A stretch of 64,000 nt of DNA from JBEEOW01 sp041191405 (GCA_041191405.1 JBEEOW010000004.1:62001-126000); one strand, 5' to 3'. Positions 1-9,254 are shown, counted from the stretch's first letter. Translations and numbers: made by a program. Notes: generated from the letters alone by a model not told the origin.

Positions 1-1117
1 TGATTACTTCTGATGCATTTTCAAGTAACACTTGTGTACGTTGCTGACCTCTAATCACCTCTTGTACAGTGTATTCAAGCTGTACGTTATTCCTTTGAAG
101 CTCTTCTTGAGTTGCTCGCATTTCTTCAGCATTTTGCTCTAATTGAGCAGTTTGCTCTCCTAATGCAATAGACATTTGTTGCGATTCTTCTAAAAGTGCT
201 TTTGTTTTAGCATTGATATTAATGTTAAATATGGTACGAGCTAAAATATCACTTAACTGTTGTACATATTTAATATGTGTTGGATTGAATCTTTCAAAGG
301 AAGCTAATTCAATTACACCATAAACTTTTTCATTGGTTATTAATGGTACAATTAAAATAGCTTTTGGTTTTTGATCTCCCAATAAACCAGAAGTAATTGT
401 AACATAATCATTTGGAATTTCAGTTCTGTAAATAGTATCTTGTTCAATTGCTGCTTGACCAACTAAACCTTGCCCAAAGTAAAATTTAGCTTTTAATCTT
501 TTCATTCTGTTATAAGCAAAGCTTGATAACATTTCAAGATATACATCCGATGGGTCGTTGTCATTAATTACATAAAAACCGGCTTGAACTGCATTTAATT
601 TTTTTGTTAGATAGGACACCATTGCATCACCTAGACCTTTCAACTCTGTATTGTTACGAACAATACCTCCAACTTCAGCAACCCCTGTTACTATCCAATT
701 ACGATTTTCTTCTTCAATATTTGCTTTTACAAGGTTTTCCCTCATATTGAGAATAGCTTTACCAAGCATATCCTCATCTCCAGAAGGTTGAAACTCTGCA
801 TTCAAATCTCCTGTTCCAATTTTTTCAGCAAATACAGTTACACTTTGTACAATTTGTTTTTGACGAGACAAAAGATTAAAAATTCTTTTGAATTGTTTTT
901 GAACACCAATTGCAGAAATAAAACCTACAAAAGCAGTAATAAATGGTGTAGCCACAAAAACAGGCATCAACTCTTGATTGAAAAACAAAGTTACATCAAC
1001 TTGTTTATGCTTAAAAAACAACCATATTGCTGCTGTTAATGGTACAATTAACCCTGTTACTAAACCCGTTAAAACAAGCTTAATCACTAATCCTGTGGAA
1101 GCTTTATTCTCAGACAT
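1..1117 (-). CDS. Membrane GAF-domain sensor, 3' part beyond window
   Basis: The frame is open from ATG at 1117 to the window edge (372 codons), so the C-terminus is missing. Two hydrophobic segments lie near residues 11-35 and 51-72. They are followed by a HAMP-like linker, a GAF-type domain at about 155-300, a Gln/Glu-rich coiled coil at about 305-360, and what looks like the start of a PAS domain at the edge (LLENASEVI). This is the layout of Bacteroidota membrane sensors that continue into PAS and histidine-kinase domains; the kinase part is inferred, not seen. It is the last visible gene of a run cheR-cheB-GAF-sensor on the minus strand, with a 42 bp gap to the GAF gene, so it probably shares their transcript. 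Confidence 0.8.
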   Translation of the reverse strand, partial: MSENKASTGLVIKLVLTGLVTGLIVPLTAAIWLFFKHKQVDVTLFFNQELMPVFVATPFITAFVGFISAIGVQKQFKRIFNLLSRQKQIVQSVTVFAEKIGTGDLNAEFQPSGDEDMLGKAILNMRENLVKANIEEENRNWIVTGVAEVGGIVRNNTELKGLGDAMVSYLTKKLNAVQAGFYVINDNDPSDVYLEMLSSFAYNRMKRLKAKFYFGQGLVGQAAIEQDTIYRTEIPNDYVTITSGLLGDQKPKAILIVPLITNEKVYGVIELASFERFNPTHIKYVQQLSDILARTIFNININAKTKALLEESQQMSIALGEQTAQLEQNAEEMRATQEELQRNNVQLEYTVQEVIRGQQRTQVLLENASEVI

Positions 1118-1159
1118 TGCTTTGCTTATTAAAAAGAAACATACTTAAACTGAATAAAT

Positions 1160-1630
1160 TTATTTGGCAATGAATGATGCTAATTGTTCGCTAAACACTG
1201 TTGATACTTCTGAAAAAAGTTGTTGTTCATTTTCTCCAAAAGTTGTAAAAGAAGCTAATTCAATTACTCCAATCACCTCGCCGTTTTGTTTTAACGGAAA
1301 GATTGCCAAAGAGGTTGGGGTAGATTTACCTAAACCTGACAAAATTTTTATATAGCCATCAGGTACAGAAGAAAATATTATAGACTCTCCTCCTTTTGCA
1401 ACTTGACCAGCTAAACCTTCACCAAACTCAAATTCAATAGGTTGGGTATCTGGCAACTGATAAGCATATCCTGCTACAAATCGTAAATAATTTATATTAT
1501 CTTTGGTTACTTTAATAAAAAAAGCTCCTTGAGATGCCTGTATCTCGTTTGATAATCCCCAAATTAATTTTTGACAAAACTCTTTTAGGTCAGTTGCTTT
1601 ACTTACTTTAGATTTTATTTGCTCTATCAT
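1160..1630 (-). CDS. Stand-alone GAF-domain protein
   Basis: A 156-residue protein that is almost entirely one GAF domain: it has the GLAGQVAKGGESI and GVIELASF segments typical of the fold and no membrane segment or output domain. It resembles the GAF domain of the next gene (the shared pattern around GQGLVGQAA and GVIELASF), so one may have arisen from the other. It is probably a cytoplasmic ligand or redox sensing partner of the adjacent sensor; the ligand is unknown. It sits between cheB and the sensor in one minus-strand run. Confidence 0.8.
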   Translation of the reverse strand: MIEQIKSKVSKATDLKEFCQKLIWGLSNEIQASQGAFFIKVTKDNINYLRFVAGYAYQLPDTQPIEFEFGEGLAGQVAKGGESIIFSSVPDGYIKILSGLGKSTPTSLAIFPLKQNGEVIGVIELASFTTFGENEQQLFSEVSTVFSEQLASFIAK

Positions 1631-1641
1631 AACACTTTAGT

Positions 1642-1676
1642 AATTAAGAATGAAAAATTAATAATTAATAATACTT
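1642..1676. repeat. Heptad-repeat tract (5 units)
   Basis: Five consecutive 7-base units, AATTAAG AATGAAA AATTAAT AATTAAT AATACTT, in the cheB-GAF spacer. It is the weakest member of the heptad family because the sequence is AT-rich. Confidence 0.5.
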
Positions 1677-1741
1677 TAATCGAGGAATTAAGTTTCATAA
1701 AGTACTTCATTTATATAAAATTTCAATAAGCTATAATTAAT

Positions 1742-2311
1742 TCAAACTGATAATTCTTTTATAAACTTGATGATTTGGTCTAAATTCAAGACTTCATCAG
1801 GTGTAAATAATTTCAAACATCCTTCTGGCATTGTTTTAACACCAGCTTCTTCAGGGTTTTGAACTATTGTATAAGCGCCTCTTTTATGCGCTCTAAACAT
1901 CCCATCAGCACCATCAGTATTTGCCCCAGAAAGCATAATTCCAACCATTTTATCTCTATAAGCATAAGATGCTGTTTCGAAAGTTAAATCAATGGATGGT
2001 CTTGAAAACTTAACCATCTCATCTGTTGAAAGTGCAAAATGATTACCCAATTCAACATACATGTGATAATTTGAAGGTGCTAAATACGCTTTACCAGCTT
2101 TTATTGGTTCTTTATCTTCAGGTTCAACAACAGGTATATTTGATTTTATACTTAGCGCTTCAACGAAACCATGACGAACATGTTTTAACCTATGTAAACA
2201 GAGCAATACTGGCATTGGAAAATTTTTAGGTATTTCATGCAATATTCTAGTTACCAACGGAAAACTTCCCGCTGACCCTCCTATTACTAATGCTCTAAAC
2301 TTCCTTTCCAC
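1742..2311 (-). CDS. cheB: CheB-type methylesterase without receiver domain
   Basis: A 189-residue protein matching only the C-terminal catalytic domain of CheB. The nucleophile loop GGSAGS is at residues 11-16, the catalytic His lies in LHRLKHVRHG near residue 40, and the Asp in MLSGANTDGADGM. The family removes methyl groups from glutamate or deamidates glutamine on chemoreceptors; the usual N-terminal receiver that controls this by phosphorylation is missing. It lies 52 bp downstream of cheR. With no chemoreceptor, cheA or cheW in view, the pair more likely acts on a sensor system such as the neighbouring GAF protein; that is inference. Confidence 0.9.
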   Translation of the reverse strand: MERKFRALVIGGSAGSFPLVTRILHEIPKNFPMPVLLCLHRLKHVRHGFVEALSIKSNIPVVEPEDKEPIKAGKAYLAPSNYHMYVELGNHFALSTDEMVKFSRPSIDLTFETASYAYRDKMVGIMLSGANTDGADGMFRAHKRGAYTIVQNPEEAGVKTMPEGCLKLFTPDEVLNLDQIIKFIKELSV

Positions 2312-2363
2312 TTTAATTTAATTTTAAACCCAACCTTTTTCCAATTATTAAATAATCGAAATT

Positions 2364-3191
2364 CTACTCCAACACTTTTCTATAAATTTTTTCTTCAATA
2401 CTATAAGTTGAATACGATTTTGCAGCTTTACACCAAGCAATTGTTTCTTTTTGACCTACAGCAAAGAATGCATTTTTAAATAAACTTTCTGAGAATTTTG
2501 CTACTACCCTATCTTGTAATTCAAGATTGAAGTAAATCATAACATTTCTACATAATATGATATCAAATTTTGAAAATGGAGCACCTAAAACCAAATCAAA
2601 TTTTTTAAAAGTAACATTACTTATAAGTTTTGGATCAAACTGAACATTTCCATCTTTTGCTTCTTTGTAATAATCATCTAGCTTGGTTTTACCACCGTAT
2701 CTCTCATAATTTGATTGATTCAACTCCATATTTCGAGCTGGGTAAATCCCAGATTTAGCTGTTTTAATTACATCTTCATTAATATCTGAAGCTGTAATTA
2801 TTGCTTTATCATACAAGCCCATCTCTTTTAAAAGTATAGCCATTGAATACACTTCTTCACCAGAAGAACACGCAGCATGCCAAATTCTAATATTGGTATT
2901 TGTTGATAAAATTGGTAAAATATCATCTCTTAATTTACGCCAAAAAGTTGGGTCCCTAAACATCTCAGTTGTGTTCACGGTAACCTCTTTTACAAATTCT
3001 TCAACAAAAACTTTGTCGGTTTTAATTTTCACTAAAAGTTCATCAACTGTATTAAACTTAAAAATTTCGAAAATACGAATTATTCTACGCTTAAATGAAG
3101 ATATTGCATATTCACCAAAATCGTAATTATACATATCTTTTACTACAGTAATGATGTTTCTTAACTCCTTTATCTCTACATCTTGTATCAT
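2364..3191 (-). CDS. cheR: CheR-type protein-glutamate methyltransferase
   Basis: 275 residues, normal CheR length. It has an N-terminal helical domain (about 1-75), the VNTTEMFRD motif near 72-80, a SAM-binding segment IRIWHAACSSGEE at 101-113, ASDINED near 133, and the C-terminal CRNVMIYF motif. It transfers methyl from S-adenosylmethionine to glutamates of receptors. It is the first gene of the cheR-cheB-GAF-sensor run. The 170 bp upstream contain no promoter I can name with confidence. Confidence 0.92.
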   Translation of the reverse strand: MIQDVEIKELRNIITVVKDMYNYDFGEYAISSFKRRIIRIFEIFKFNTVDELLVKIKTDKVFVEEFVKEVTVNTTEMFRDPTFWRKLRDDILPILSTNTNIRIWHAACSSGEEVYSMAILLKEMGLYDKAIITASDINEDVIKTAKSGIYPARNMELNQSNYERYGGKTKLDDYYKEAKDGNVQFDPKLISNVTFKKFDLVLGAPFSKFDIILCRNVMIYFNLELQDRVVAKFSESLFKNAFFAVGQKETIAWCKAAKSYSTYSIEEKIYRKVLE

Positions 3192-3361
3192 GCGGACAAT
3201 AGATTTGATTTTAAACCCCTATTAAATAAAAATGAACAAACAATTCATGTGTTAATTGATATTCATGTAGGTGTCTTCTACGCCCGTGGTATTTTTTTAG
3301 TTACACCTTTTTATCTTTAATTTTGAACAAAAACGAATCTAAATTTAAATCACTGAACAAA

Positions 3362-3400
3362 AAAAAGAGTTTAGCCTTTTGAAAGACTAAACTCTTTTAA
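3362..3400 (-). terminator. Rho-independent terminator after DUF1573 gene
   Basis: The inverted repeat AAAGAGTTTAG / CTAAACTCTTT with a short loop is followed, in minus orientation, by a run of about eight T. It lies 25 bp past the stop of the DUF1573 gene. Confidence 0.85.
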
Positions 3401-3424
3401 TAATTGTAATTATTAATATAAGTA

Positions 3425-3862
3425 CTATTTCGTTGCTGGAACAGCTGGTGTTGTTGGTGCTGGAGGAGTAACAACATTTGCAAAAATTGTAACTACTGCT
3501 GTTGGCGTAGCTGCATTTGATGTAATTGTTATGGGCTTATTTTGCTTACCAGATTTACCATTACTGTTAAAAGTAGCTTTAATTGAACCTTTTTTACCAG
3601 GCAAAATTGGTTCTTTTGGCCATTCTGGAATAGTACAACCGCAAGTAGCAGAAACGTTACTAATTACTAGTGGTGCTTTTCCTGTATTTTTAAACTCAAA
3701 AACATAAGTAACTGAAGTACCTTGAACAATATCACCGAAATCGTGTGATGATTCTTTAAAAGTGATTTCAGCTTTTGGTTCGTTTGACTGAGCTGGTGTA
3801 TTTTGCGCATTTACAAACAATGTTGCAAATAATGCTGAGATAACTAATAATAATTTTTTCAT
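3425..3862 (-). CDS. Exported DUF1573 protein
   Basis: 145 residues with a clear signal peptide (about 1-19, ending VNAQ), followed by a DUF1573 Ig-like beta-sandwich. Visible family marks are HDFGDI near residue 41, FEFKNTGKAPLVISNV, and the conserved CGCT next to a Pro-rich turn. The C-terminus is a short Pro/Ala/Thr tail. The family is very common in Bacteroidota and is periplasmic or surface-located, with no established function. It is a single-gene unit: its own terminator follows, and the helicase gene upstream ends 134 bp before its start. Confidence 0.9.
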   Translation of the reverse strand: MKKLLLVISALFATLFVNAQNTPAQSNEPKAEITFKESSHDFGDIVQGTSVTYVFEFKNTGKAPLVISNVSATCGCTIPEWPKEPILPGKKGSIKATFNSNGKSGKQNKPITITSNAATPTAVVTIFANVVTPPAPTTPAVPATK

Positions 3863-3996
3863 GGTTAATAATTTTTATGCAATATGATTAATTTTCGCAA
3901 TATTTTCAAAACGAAAACTGTGCCAATTTTATTGTTTAATTTTAATTTATTAAAATAAGTAACCAAGCAATATTTATAGAACTAGAATTCAACTGG

Positions 3997-5415
3997 TTAA
4001 CCATTTGATTGTGGTATAAAAAACTGTTCATCAAAATTTACTAAAAATAATTGAGTGGAGGCTCGAGTTATGGCAGTGTAGAGCCAACGAAAATAAGCTG
4101 AGTCTTTCATCATTTCATCGGTTAGGTAGCCTTGCTCAACAAAAACAGCTCCCCATTGTCCGCCTTGTGATTTATGACATGTAAGTGCATACGCATATTT
4201 CACTTGCAATGCATTTAAGTAACTATCTTTTCTGATGGCTTGGGTTCGTTCTTGTTTGTTAGGAATATCTGCGTACTCAGCGGCTACATCATTATACAAT
4301 TTTCGGTATTGCTCGATACTCAAGGAGGGCGTTTCTTGATGAAGTGTGTCTAAAATAATTTTACATTCAACATTTGTATGATTAGGATAATCAATCAAAG
4401 AAAATTCAATATTGGCAAAACGCAAACCGTACATTTCTTCAATTTTGCGTACTTTTCTAACTTTGATGGTATCGCCATTTGCAATAAAACCTAGTGGAGA
4501 ATCTTCAGGAAGTGCAGCATAATTATTTTTAACAACCATCAACAAATCAGACGTTTCAATTTCTTCTTCTGCCCAACGAATTTGACTTCTGATGTATTTA
4601 TTAAACGCTACAGCTGATTTATTTGAACGTGTAATTAAAATGGTGTCTTCTTCGCCAAACTTTTTGTAGGCATATTCCAAACCTTCATGTAATTTATCAG
4701 TTCCCATTTTGTAAAAATCAGGGTAGCCTCTGGTTTGAAATTTAATTTCTCCGTTTTCTTTATTTAACTGCTGACGAAGATTAGTTGCATTTGCCAATAT
4801 TCCTGAATGAGCCTGCTGACGCATTACTTCGGTCAACTCAATTTCATACAGATGCAAATTTAAGCGTTCGAGTGTATGCCTATCTAAAGCTGGCGATAAT
4901 GTTTGCCCCACTGGAGGAAGCTGTGCAGTATCACCTACTAAAATCAAACGATTTGATTCATGTGCAAAAACGAAAAAGATTAAATCTTGCAACAAATTTG
5001 CCCCCATTTCATTGTCGGTACCAATCATAGAGGCCTCATCAACTATATAAATTGTATTTACAGCCTTATTTTGTTGAGCCATAAAATACTGATTTCCTGT
5101 AAATGAATCTTCAACTCGTTGATAAATGTACTTATGAATTGTAAATGCTGTTCGTTTGCTATAATTACTCATCACTTTGGCTGCTCTACCTGTTGGTGCC
5201 AGCATTACCACTTTGTAATTTATTGCAGTGGCTGTTGAAACAACCGCTCCTACCAATGTAGTTTTACCTGTACCAGCATATCCTTTCAGTAAAATAGTTG
5301 GACGAGATTTAGTACTTGCCAAAAAGTTTTTGAAAAGATGAAAAAAACGTTTTTGCCCCTCAGTTGGGGTTACTTTTATGGCAGAGGTTAATAATTGTAC
5401 TACGTCGGTTGTCAA
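3997..5415 (-). CDS. RecD-like superfamily 1 DNA helicase
   Basis: 472 residues. The Walker A motif GYAGTGKT is at about 45-52. The DEAD-like Walker B segment IYIVDEASM is near 123, motif III is LVGDTAQLPPVG, and a C-terminal UvrD-like part carries YALTCHKSQG and a final arginine segment YTAITRAS. This matches the single-chain RecD/Dda-type helicases common in Bacteroidota, which unwind DNA 5' to 3'; it lacks the long N-terminus of RecD2. It is presumably involved in repair or replication-fork processing. It is a single gene, divergent from the Nudix gene with 86 bp between the starts. Confidence 0.88.
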   Translation of the reverse strand: MTTDVVQLLTSAIKVTPTEGQKRFFHLFKNFLASTKSRPTILLKGYAGTGKTTLVGAVVSTATAINYKVVMLAPTGRAAKVMSNYSKRTAFTIHKYIYQRVEDSFTGNQYFMAQQNKAVNTIYIVDEASMIGTDNEMGANLLQDLIFFVFAHESNRLILVGDTAQLPPVGQTLSPALDRHTLERLNLHLYEIELTEVMRQQAHSGILANATNLRQQLNKENGEIKFQTRGYPDFYKMGTDKLHEGLEYAYKKFGEEDTILITRSNKSAVAFNKYIRSQIRWAEEEIETSDLLMVVKNNYAALPEDSPLGFIANGDTIKVRKVRKIEEMYGLRFANIEFSLIDYPNHTNVECKIILDTLHQETPSLSIEQYRKLYNDVAAEYADIPNKQERTQAIRKDSYLNALQVKYAYALTCHKSQGGQWGAVFVEQGYLTDEMMKDSAYFRWLYTAITRASTQLFLVNFDEQFFIPQSNG

Positions 5416-5454
5416 TTTGAGAGTAATTTATTCAAACAAAATTACACCTAATCA

Positions 5455-5484
5455 TTTGTAAGAAAAACAAAAATCTTACATTTG
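5455..5484 (+). promoter_or_regulatory. Promoter of the Nudix gene
   Basis: TTTG at 5455-5458, an 18-base spacer, then TACATTTG at 5477-5484. This fits the Bacteroidota housekeeping consensus TTTG and TAnnTTTG, about 17 bases before the ATG. Confidence 0.65.
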
Positions 5485-5501
5485 AATAAATATACAGTAA
5501 A

Positions 5502-5984
5502 ATGCCTTTAGAAGAAATAAATAAAGTTTTTGGAAACAAATTACGAGTGCGTGTAAGCGGAATTTGCATAAAAGATGATGCGATTTTGCTTATTGAGCAT
5601 AAATCTATTGGTGAAAGTGGTATTTTATGGGCTCCACCTGGTGGAGGAATGAATTTTGGAGAAAATGCTCACAATACACTCATTAGAGAATTTGAAGAAG
5701 AAACAGGTTTGACAATATCAGTTGGGAAATTATTGTGGGTAAATGAATATCTCGAAAACCCATTACATGCTATTGAGCTTTTTTTTGAAGTAAATATTGT
5801 AAGTGGCAAATTAGCTCTAGGTAACGACCCAGAACTTGATTCCCAAAAACAAATTTTATCAAAGATTGAATTTATTCCAATCAAAAATCTAAATCACTTT
5901 GCAAAAGGAACACTTCATGGTAATTTAGTAAATATTGAGTCTGTGGAAGATCTTTATGCATTAAGTGGATATTTGAGGAGTTGA
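5502..5984 (+). CDS. Nudix hydrolase
   Basis: 160 residues with a complete Nudix box at about 48-70: GGMNFGE, seven residues, then REFEEETGL. This gives the metal-binding glutamates needed to split nucleoside-diphosphate-X compounds. The substrate cannot be read from the sequence; the length and the early box resemble small NTP or sugar-nucleotide hydrolases. It is a single gene followed by a spacer with two repeats and no obvious terminator. Confidence 0.9.
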   Translation: MPLEEINKVFGNKLRVRVSGICIKDDAILLIEHKSIGESGILWAPPGGGMNFGENAHNTLIREFEEETGLTISVGKLLWVNEYLENPLHAIELFFEVNIVSGKLALGNDPELDSQKQILSKIEFIPIKNLNHFAKGTLHGNLVNIESVEDLYALSGYLRS

Positions 5985-6004
5985 TTGGGTGCTACCTCAC
6001 CTAT

Positions 6005-6027
6005 CCCCTCCTTGAAAAAAGGAGAGG
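6005..6027. repeat. Short imperfect inverted repeat (CCCCTCCTT / AAGGAGAGG)
   Basis: A small GC-rich hairpin in an AT-rich spacer after the Nudix gene. It could be a weak terminator or part of a dispersed repeat; only one copy is seen here. Confidence 0.5.
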
Positions 6028-6061
6028 AACATAATACAAAAATCAGATTCTGAGTAAAAAT

Positions 6062-6096
6062 TTAAACCCTAAACTCTGGACTCTAAACACTGAACT
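6062..6096. repeat. Heptad-repeat tract (5 units)
   Basis: TTAAACC CTAAACT CTGGACT CTAAACA CTGAACT in strict 7-base register, between the Nudix gene and the DUF3822 gene. It is a member of the dispersed heptad family described in the findings. Confidence 0.75.
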
Positions 6097-6142
6097 CAAA
6101 AAACACTATTATAAATGATATTTTTATATTTAATTTGAAGTA

Positions 6143-7039
6143 ATGAAAAATACTACATTGGTTTTTGACAGTAAAGATATAAAAGTAGCACAAAGTGAGT
6201 TATTTGAGGAGCTTTCAACAAAAGAAAGCTTGGCATTGTTGATTCAAATTAGTGCAGGTAACATAATGATTGGAATTGTGGCCTCAGAGTCGCAAACACT
6301 GATTTTGGTGGCACAATATAAATGGAAAGCGGCACAAAGAAGTACCGAAACTTCTTCAGTAATTTCGTTTTTGCTTGAAAATGTTACACAATTTCAAAAT
6401 CATCACTGGAAAAGTGTTAGTGTTTCGGTGCATACGGCTAAATTTACTTTGATTCCTGGTTCATTGTATGATGCAAATGAAATACATAGCTATTTCGCTC
6501 TAAATCAACCTTTTCAACCACATCAAGAATATATTTTTGAACATTATATTAAGTCAAAAGATATTGTTACCATTTTTTCAGTAGATATTTTGTTGATTGA
6601 TAGTATTAAAAACATATTTACTGCTAATAAAATTGAAGTTTTCCCTCTGAATAGTTCCTTGTTGAGTTGTGTATTTCAACATTCACATTTAAATCTGGAT
6701 AAATTATATATTCATTTTGATAATCAAATATTAACCATTATCAAAATTAATAAAGATGGTCTTCAATTTTGTAATGCATATTTAGCAACTAATGCACAAG
6801 ATGTATTATATTATTTATTATTAGTAGTTGAAGAATTAGGGTTAAATCAACACGAAATTGAGCCAGAATTTCTGAGTAATTTTACAGAAACAACTGATTT
6901 ACAACAAACTTTGTTAAATTATTTTAAAAGTATAAAATTATATACTCCACAAAATAAAATTAAAATTGGAATTGAAATTAGTCAACAGTTTACAACATTA
7001 AATCTAAATTCACTATTAAGCATTACATTATGTCAATAG
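6143..7039 (+). CDS. DUF3822 family protein
   Basis: 298 residues, cytoplasmic, with no signal or membrane segment. Sequence features such as KFTLIPGSLYD near 105 and an actin/hexokinase-like alternation of beta strands, plus its position directly before coaD, match DUF3822, a Bacteroidota family of ASKHA-like fold with no known function. The last 10 bases overlap the start of coaD, which indicates translational coupling. Confidence 0.75.
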   Translation: MKNTTLVFDSKDIKVAQSELFEELSTKESLALLIQISAGNIMIGIVASESQTLILVAQYKWKAAQRSTETSSVISFLLENVTQFQNHHWKSVSVSVHTAKFTLIPGSLYDANEIHSYFALNQPFQPHQEYIFEHYIKSKDIVTIFSVDILLIDSIKNIFTANKIEVFPLNSSLLSCVFQHSHLNLDKLYIHFDNQILTIIKINKDGLQFCNAYLATNAQDVLYYLLLVVEELGLNQHEIEPEFLSNFTETTDLQQTLLNYFKSIKLYTPQNKIKIGIEISQQFTTLNLNSLLSITLCQ

Positions 7040-7494
7040 TAACAGAAAGAATAGCGATTTTCCCAGGATCATTTGATCCATTTACAAAAGGACATGAAGA
7101 TGTAGCTCGTAGAGGTGCGCAAATGTTTGATAAATTGATTATTGCTATTGGTAACAACTCAAGTAAACAGCGTTATATCCCTGTTGATGTAATGATTAGC
7201 AAAATAAAGGCAGTATTTAGCGACGTTGAAAATATAGAAGTTACTAGTTTTTCGGGATTAACATCTACATTTGCTAAAGAACAAAAAGCAAACTATTTAC
7301 TAAGAGGCTTAAGGAATACAACAGATTTTGAATACGAAAATACAATAGCACAAGCAAATCATCATGTAAATCCTGATTTGGAAACTGTATTTTTAATTAC
7401 CAATCCAGCTTATGCATTTATTAGCTCTTCAATAGTAAGAGAACTAGAAAAATTTGGTGCCGATGCTAGCGCATTTTTACCTTATAAAATATGA
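7030..7494 (+). CDS. coaD: Phosphopantetheine adenylyltransferase
   Basis: 154 residues, full length. It makes dephospho-CoA from 4'-phosphopantetheine and ATP, the penultimate step of CoA synthesis. The nucleotidyltransferase motif FPGSFDPFTKGH is at 10-21 (TKGH is the T/HxGH motif), RGLRNTTDFEYE holds the pantetheine site, and ISSSIVREL the C-terminal SSxxR motif. The start overlaps the DUF3822 gene by 10 bases. The TGA stop lies inside the following terminator stem. Confidence 0.97.
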   Translation: MSIVTERIAIFPGSFDPFTKGHEDVARRGAQMFDKLIIAIGNNSSKQRYIPVDVMISKIKAVFSDVENIEVTSFSGLTSTFAKEQKANYLLRGLRNTTDFEYENTIAQANHHVNPDLETVFLITNPAYAFISSSIVRELEKFGADASAFLPYKI

Positions 7495-7530
7495 GGACGA
7501 AAATTAATTAAATTTTCGTCCTCATATTTT
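7491..7530 (+). terminator. Bidirectional terminator between coaD and glycosyltransferase
   Basis: The perfect stem ATGAGGACGAAAATT / AATTTTCGTCCTCAT is followed by ATTTTTTATT. It overlaps the coaD stop and lies 9 bp from the stop of the convergent gene, so it can serve both. Confidence 0.9.
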
Positions 7531-7533
7531 TTA

Positions 7534-9114
7534 TTAATATTTAATTTCAAGGATATGTGTATCAGGATTTGGAATAGTATAAATCAAACTAAACTTCTCC
7601 TTATTTTTTTCATAAGCTGGAAACAAATATTTCGAAGTTGATGTAAATCCTAGATAATCAAATATTACGTATCTCACTTTTTGCTCTTTCATTGTCTGAA
7701 TCAACAATTTATCATCAGGAGTATCAACCCACGAACACGTTGGTCTTTCAGAGAAATATCTAAAAAACGATGGTTTACGAGTACAAATTACATCATTTGG
7801 TGCCACATTATTTTTACACCAAAGTGCCATATTGATATAATTTTTCCATTCAGGTGTGTAATCCGATTTTGCTCTTTGATTCATTACTTTAATTTTTACC
7901 AATACAGGAAAAACAAATATTAATAGTAAAAGAGGATTAAAGGGAACATTTAATTTCATTTTTTCAGAAAGAAGATTAAATAATTCAACTACACCAAAAG
8001 TTGTTAAAAATATTAAAAATGGAACTACAGGCATAATAAATCTGATGTCTGACCAAACATCTGGCCAAATTAAAGCAATACCAAACATTCCAACTAAAAA
8101 AGCGAATAAGAAAACAACTTTATCTTTATTCATTCGCATTAATGCAAATACAAATATTGCAAATATCACGAATCCCCAAATCCAAATACCAACTGTATTT
8201 TCTTGATCTTTAACCCTATTTAAAAAAGGTAGCACTGCATTTTGAACTTCAATGGTAATATATTTATTTAAATTAACCCAAATACGTTCTAAGAAATCAT
8301 TAAAATCTATATTTCCCCACTCTTTATTGTACGAATTTTTATAAAGCAACGCTTTTAAATAAGCGTTTCCGCCTAAGGCTTTGTTTCTTAAATACCAAGG
8401 TAAAGCCCCTAAAACTACACCAACTATTGTAGTTAAAGCATAAACCCAAGACTTACGAGAAATGTAAAAAACTAAAATTCCAAAAATTAAGGCCAAACCC
8501 GAAGTTTTAATGTAATACACTAATACCAATGATATTAACATCAGAAAATAATAATAGTTTTTATAAATAACAGTATCATTATCTGACAATTGCCACAACC
8601 ATATCACCAATAAGCTAAAAAACAAGAATGGTATTTCAGACATTGTAATGATAGAATAATACAATAAATGCTCATTAAACATTACAAAAAGTACAGTTAC
8701 AAGAGCTAACTTCCAATCTACTTTAAATCCAAGTAAAACTTTGTACAATAAAACTAATGAACCAAAAAAGAAAATTCCATTTAATACTTTAATTGCTGTA
8801 ACAGATTTGGCACCCAACATCATTGCAATACTAATTATAAAAGGGTATCCCGGTGGAAAATGATTTTCGGGCCTAACCACAGCACCTAAATCGAAAACAT
8901 AGCCTTTGCCAGCAGTAATTGCTTGCCCTAAATAATAATAGTATAAACTATCACCAGACAAATCAATTTTTGAATCAAAAATAAACACATACAATAAAAC
9001 AAAGCTAAACAAACCAATAGCTAACATTAACCAAATAGAAGGAGGACTAGCTTTTTTAACTGTCTCTTTTACAGGTTCTTTGATTGATTCAACCAGATTA
9101 TTTTTTTTCTTCAT
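7534..9114 (-). CDS. GT-C type membrane glycosyltransferase (GT39/ArnT-like)
   Basis: 526 residues with about a dozen membrane segments. After the first one comes a loop with GDSLYYYYLGQ, then ENHFPPGYPF. An acidic residue in the first extracytoplasmic loop and a PPGYP segment are typical of the GT-C dolichyl/undecaprenyl-phosphate-sugar transferases (PMT, ArnT). A soluble C-terminal part (about 420-526) follows. Expected role: moving a sugar from a lipid carrier onto lipid A, protein or glycan on the outer face of the inner membrane. Acceptor and sugar are unknown. It is a single gene, convergent with coaD. Confidence 0.8.
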   Translation of the reverse strand: MKKKNNLVESIKEPVKETVKKASPPSIWLMLAIGLFSFVLLYVFIFDSKIDLSGDSLYYYYLGQAITAGKGYVFDLGAVVRPENHFPPGYPFIISIAMMLGAKSVTAIKVLNGIFFFGSLVLLYKVLLGFKVDWKLALVTVLFVMFNEHLLYYSIITMSEIPFLFFSLLVIWLWQLSDNDTVIYKNYYYFLMLISLVLVYYIKTSGLALIFGILVFYISRKSWVYALTTIVGVVLGALPWYLRNKALGGNAYLKALLYKNSYNKEWGNIDFNDFLERIWVNLNKYITIEVQNAVLPFLNRVKDQENTVGIWIWGFVIFAIFVFALMRMNKDKVVFLFAFLVGMFGIALIWPDVWSDIRFIMPVVPFLIFLTTFGVVELFNLLSEKMKLNVPFNPLLLLIFVFPVLVKIKVMNQRAKSDYTPEWKNYINMALWCKNNVAPNDVICTRKPSFFRYFSERPTCSWVDTPDDKLLIQTMKEQKVRYVIFDYLGFTSTSKYLFPAYEKNKEKFSLIYTIPNPDTHILEIKY

Positions 9115-9216
9115 ATTTTATAGCTTAAATATTCCTTAGGATTTAATTCATTTGTGTTAAAAGTAGCTTTTTTATTAAAAGTGCATTTGTAAAACTTACA
9201 AACACCAAATAAAAAA

Positions 9217-9254
9217 ACTCTACTTTTAAATTTTAAATAAAAACAAAGTAGAGT
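9217..9254 (-). terminator. Second, duplicated terminator hairpin
   Basis: Stem ACTCTACTTT / AAAGTAGAGT with a run of A on the plus-strand side, giving a T-run in minus orientation. It is nearly the same as the hairpin at 9333-9363, and no complete gene lies between the two. Confidence 0.75.

Noticed and set aside
788..1039. 83-codon plus-strand ORF
   Set aside because: Lies antisense inside the sensor gene; the composition is that of a reverse-strand shadow.
3192..3361. Riboswitch upstream of cheR
   Set aside because: Only a 6-bp inverted repeat (AGGTGT / ACACCT); no known aptamer core could be recognised.
5990..6030. Mobile element after the Nudix gene
   Set aside because: Only a short imperfect hairpin, single copy, no ends or coding capacity.
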